Shown in pieces: positions 61,913 through 64,000 of a DNA stretch of 64,000 nt (the stretch's first letter is position 1; the number at the start of each line of letters is the position of its first letter). A model generated the notes under the pieces. It did no database searches and was not told the DNA's origin. It worked only from the letters and a program-made list of their open reading frames with translations. The position numbers were made by a program, and so were the translations under genes. The stretch is from Prorocentrum cordatum (lineage: Eukaryota > Sar > Dinophyceae > Prorocentrales > Prorocentraceae): positions 51,854-115,853 of the forward strand of contig CAUYUJ010021686.1 in assembly GCA_963575745.1 (NCBI GenBank), given 5' to 3'.

Positions 61913-62810
61913 CCCCTCCCTGGCAGAGGGCAAAGCGCGGGCCTGCGCACAGAACGTTCCGGGAAACAGTCCAGGCTGGTCCGAGCTGGCCTCGCTTGCA
62001 GTCGTCGCAGTAGCAGGTGACCTTGACGGGGTCAGAAATCCAAGCCTGCAGCCCAGGCTTTGCCAACCGGGGTGCCCTCGGGGGGTGGGGGCAGCGTCGA
62101 CCGGCGGCTTGGTGCGTGTGAGGCCGCCGCCGTAAAGAACACTCCTAGGAGTGGTTTCTGGGCCCCCGAGGTCGATGTCGGATCCGAGCCGTTGCCGAAT
62201 CATGGCGCAGAGGAAACACGCGTCGTGTACGGGTGTGACGGTGACTTGAAGATGCAGGAGCTGGACCATGACGTTGTAGGCGGCCAAGAGCGGGGCCCCA
62301 TTGTTGGCGACTGCGCTCCCGTCCTTCCCCGTCGTGGTGGCAAATGTAGCAGATCACGTGCCAGATCCAAGCGAGTGCGTTCACCGTGGCCCCTCGGAGG
62401 GCAGAGCTAGCTGCAGGGGGAGCAGCCGCCCCGTGTCTGCAGCTTGTCCCTGACGTCGGAGCCGATCCGACGCGAGGCAGGGCGAGCAGCCCACGAAGCG
62501 CCTCCAGTAGGTCGCCGACGTCCGAGCCGCGCAGGGAGAGGGCCGCAGGAAGGCGTGGGGTTCGCGCTGCACGCGGCGGGAGAGGGCGAAGCGGAGCATC
62601 CAGGGATCGCGAGGAGAGGGGTGCCGGCCTGTCGGGAAAGTCTTCTGGGTGTGTCAGGCGTCTGCCGAGCAAGGTGTCCGGTGTGCCGCGGTGCCTCGGA
62701 CAGGTGCAGATTGCCTCGTCGAAGATTCGAGGGGAAACTCGGGGAGTGCCCGCAGCACACGGACAATTATCAGGCTGGACGTTCGGGTTTTGGAGGGATT
62801 GCCTGGCTCG
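61913..62810. other. Spacer, unrecognised minus-strand frames
   Basis: Minus-strand frames include VMVQLLHLQVTVTPVHDACF and LCAMIRQRLGSDIDLGG (about 62,150-62,280) and WIWHVICYICHHDG (about 62,330-62,370), which look protein-like but shift frame and match nothing I recognise. No gene is called. Confidence 0.35.
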
Positions 62811-62811
62811 G

Positions 62812-63098
62812 TCCACACACACCTACATCCACCTACCAACCTCCACTCACTAGTCTCCACCCTCCACCCACCAGCCTCCGACCATCAACTGCCACCAACC
62901 AGTCGCCGTTCAATCATCAACTTCGATCCACGACCCTCCACGTTCCAACGTCTACCACCAGCCTGAACCAACCAACCTTACCCTACCACGCTCCACCCGT
63001 GTACCTCCACCAGTCTCCCCTCACCAACCCCCACCCGTCATCCACCTGCGCACTGGCCCTCCTCCACGCACCAACCTCAACCCATCCCCGCGCTGATT
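62812..63098. repeat. CCACCAACCTCCA-type degenerate minisatellite
   Basis: Repeated ACCTCCAC, CACCAACC and CTCCACCCTCCACC units, similar in style and vocabulary to the 78-bp array at 4.6-5.5 kb but more decayed. Confidence 0.8.
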
Positions 63099-63147
63099 GA
63101 ACATACGCACAGAGACATGTCTACATTCACTCAACTGTCCTCGTTGT

Positions 63148-63168
63148 CCGTGGCCGGTTTGGCTCGAG
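63148..63168 (+). other. Relic of the dinoflagellate spliced leader
   Basis: Read against the 21-nt core of the dinoflagellate spliced leader (CCGTAGCCATTTTGGCTCAA plus G), this site matches at 17 of 21 positions, preceded by T, which fits the variable first base. All four differences are to G. Spliced leaders are added to mRNA in trans, so a leader in the genome next to an open frame marks a gene that was reverse-transcribed from mRNA and reinserted. It lies 42 bp before the ATG of the SDR gene. Chance match is the alternative. Confidence 0.6.
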
Positions 63169-63210
63169 TTTGTACCCGCTTAGTTCTGATTTTGCTGTTT
63201 TGACCTTCTC

Positions 63211-64000
63211 ATGGCGTGCCTCTGGATCGGTGGTTCATCCAGCCTCGCTAGGACATACTTCGAAGAGTTGAAGCCTCCGCGTCACGCCTTCATCGTCGCT
63301 GGGCCGGACCAGCTTCCCCCGGAACACCCTGCTGCTGTTTACCCTTTCGCCGAGTGCGATTTGAGCTCATATTCGAGTGTGGCCACTCTTTTCTCGAGGC
63401 TGGCCGTTATGAAGCTGACAAATATCCACAGCGTTGTCATCGGAGTTCGCTTGTCACTGCTGTCAATGGGCCACGAGAGACTTGGCGTGCATTTCGACAA
63501 GTTGGTCTCAGAGGCCGCCAGAGCTGGGGTCCAGTATATCCTCCACATATCCTCGGTAGCGGTCGCAGACCATCTCCAAGCCCAGCACCTCGTTCGCGAG
63601 GACGTGCTGTTCTCGTCGCTTGACACTTACCACGGGGACTACGACCGATTCAAGCGCCGATCGGAGGAGGTGATTGCGGAGGCTTGCGACGGCGCAGGCC
63701 TACGTCACACCCATCTTCGCTTGAGCGCCATTTTTAGCAACGGACCCGAGTGCATCCAATGTGGCGCCATGGCTTGGCAAAAATACGTCGGTTGTTTCAA
63801 TCCACACGGTTTGGATTGCAATTCCGCTTTGAACGTGGCGCATGCCATCTCGTTGCTTCTTGAGGTGGAAGACGCCGATAGTGACAGAAATCGCGCTAAT
63901 ATATACTACTACACCCGGCCCTCCGTAAAGCCACTCCCGTATGGAAGCTACGTGGTTGACTATAGAATGGCCCACGGCGTTGCTGGCGCGTGGCTGCCGT
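63211..64000 (+). CDS. SDR-superfamily NAD(P)-dependent oxidoreductase, 3' truncated by window end
   Basis: 263 codons are open from the ATG at 63,211 to the window edge. An in-frame TGA at 63,187 makes this the first possible start. The N-terminus WIGGSSSLARTYFEE is a Rossmann nucleotide-binding turn (GGSSSLA, residues 7-13). AECDLSSYSSV places the usual Asp at residue 50. YILHISSVAVAD gives the active-site Ser at about 115. The catalytic Tyr-x3-Lys is YDRFK (Tyr144, Lys148), and LRLSAIFSNG follows at 169-178, as in extended SDRs (epimerase or 3-beta-hydroxysteroid dehydrogenase type). Substrate is unknown. No intron is seen in 790 bp, and a spliced-leader relic lies just upstream, so it is probably a retroposed gene. 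Composition is less GC-biased than the surroundings. It is the only long intact, non-repetitive coding region here. The C-terminus lies beyond the window. Confidence 0.85.
   Translation, partial: MACLWIGGSSSLARTYFEELKPPRHAFIVAGPDQLPPEHPAAVYPFAECDLSSYSSVATLFSRLAVMKLTNIHSVVIGVRLSLLSMGHERLGVHFDKLVSEAARAGVQYILHISSVAVADHLQAQHLVREDVLFSSLDTYHGDYDRFKRRSEEVIAEACDGAGLRHTHLRLSAIFSNGPECIQCGAMAWQKYVGCFNPHGLDCNSALNVAHAISLLLEVEDADSDRNRANIYYYTRPSVKPLPYGSYVVDYRMAHGVAGAWLP

Overview
The window looks like accessory sequence from a dinoflagellate nuclear genome. Four things point that way: a degraded retrotransposon with a reverse transcriptase (RT), RNase H, tyrosine recombinase and methyltransferase-like domains of the kind seen in dinoflagellate genomes; a 17/21 match to the dinoflagellate spliced leader just upstream of an intact intronless gene; Cys-rich CCxCGGG modules next to Pro/Thr-rich repeats; and very high GC with huge purine/pyrimidine microsatellites. 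The genus cannot be fixed from the sequence. Gene density is very low. Most long open frames are artefacts of GGA/TCC, GAT and other tandem repeats and are not annotated as genes.

Layout. 0-12 kb: GGA, TCC and GAT arrays, one copy of a composite repeat (family C), a 78-bp minisatellite, a LINE 3' relic and a near-palindromic MITE-like element. 12.1-12.9 kb: an array of CACGTG palindromes directly before a frameshifted 3' part of the ribosomal protein uL2/RPL8 gene. 13-21 kb: 'CTTGGGG' repeat blocks, a perfect 225-bp tandem duplication, about 1 kb of TCC/ATC, an unrecognised 18.1-18.7 kb reading frame, a 121-nt hairpin and a terminal-inverted-repeat element. 21.05-27.31 kb: a whole but broken tyrosine-recombinase retrotransposon. 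27-36 kb: minisatellites, a duplicated 0.6-0.7 kb segment, and second copies of several repeat families. 36.8-40 kb: a coding-like block broken across frames. 41-52 kb: five more family C copies, a 100-N assembly gap, a dead gene for a Pro/Thr-rich, CCxCGGG-module protein, and one exon-like piece of glycine cleavage T-protein. 52-63 kb: two more repeat families, a LINE C-terminus and small coding islands. 63.15-64 kb: the best live gene, a short-chain dehydrogenase/reductase (SDR)-type oxidoreductase that runs off the window.

How it fits together. There is no operon or pathway here. The window is mainly a record of retroposition and repeat turnover. A YR retrotransposon with split direct repeats carries a methyltransferase-like domain downstream of the recombinase. 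LINE remnants end in TCC tracts. Family C elements are bounded by GGA tracts. One gene appears to be a recycled, spliced-leader-bearing cDNA.
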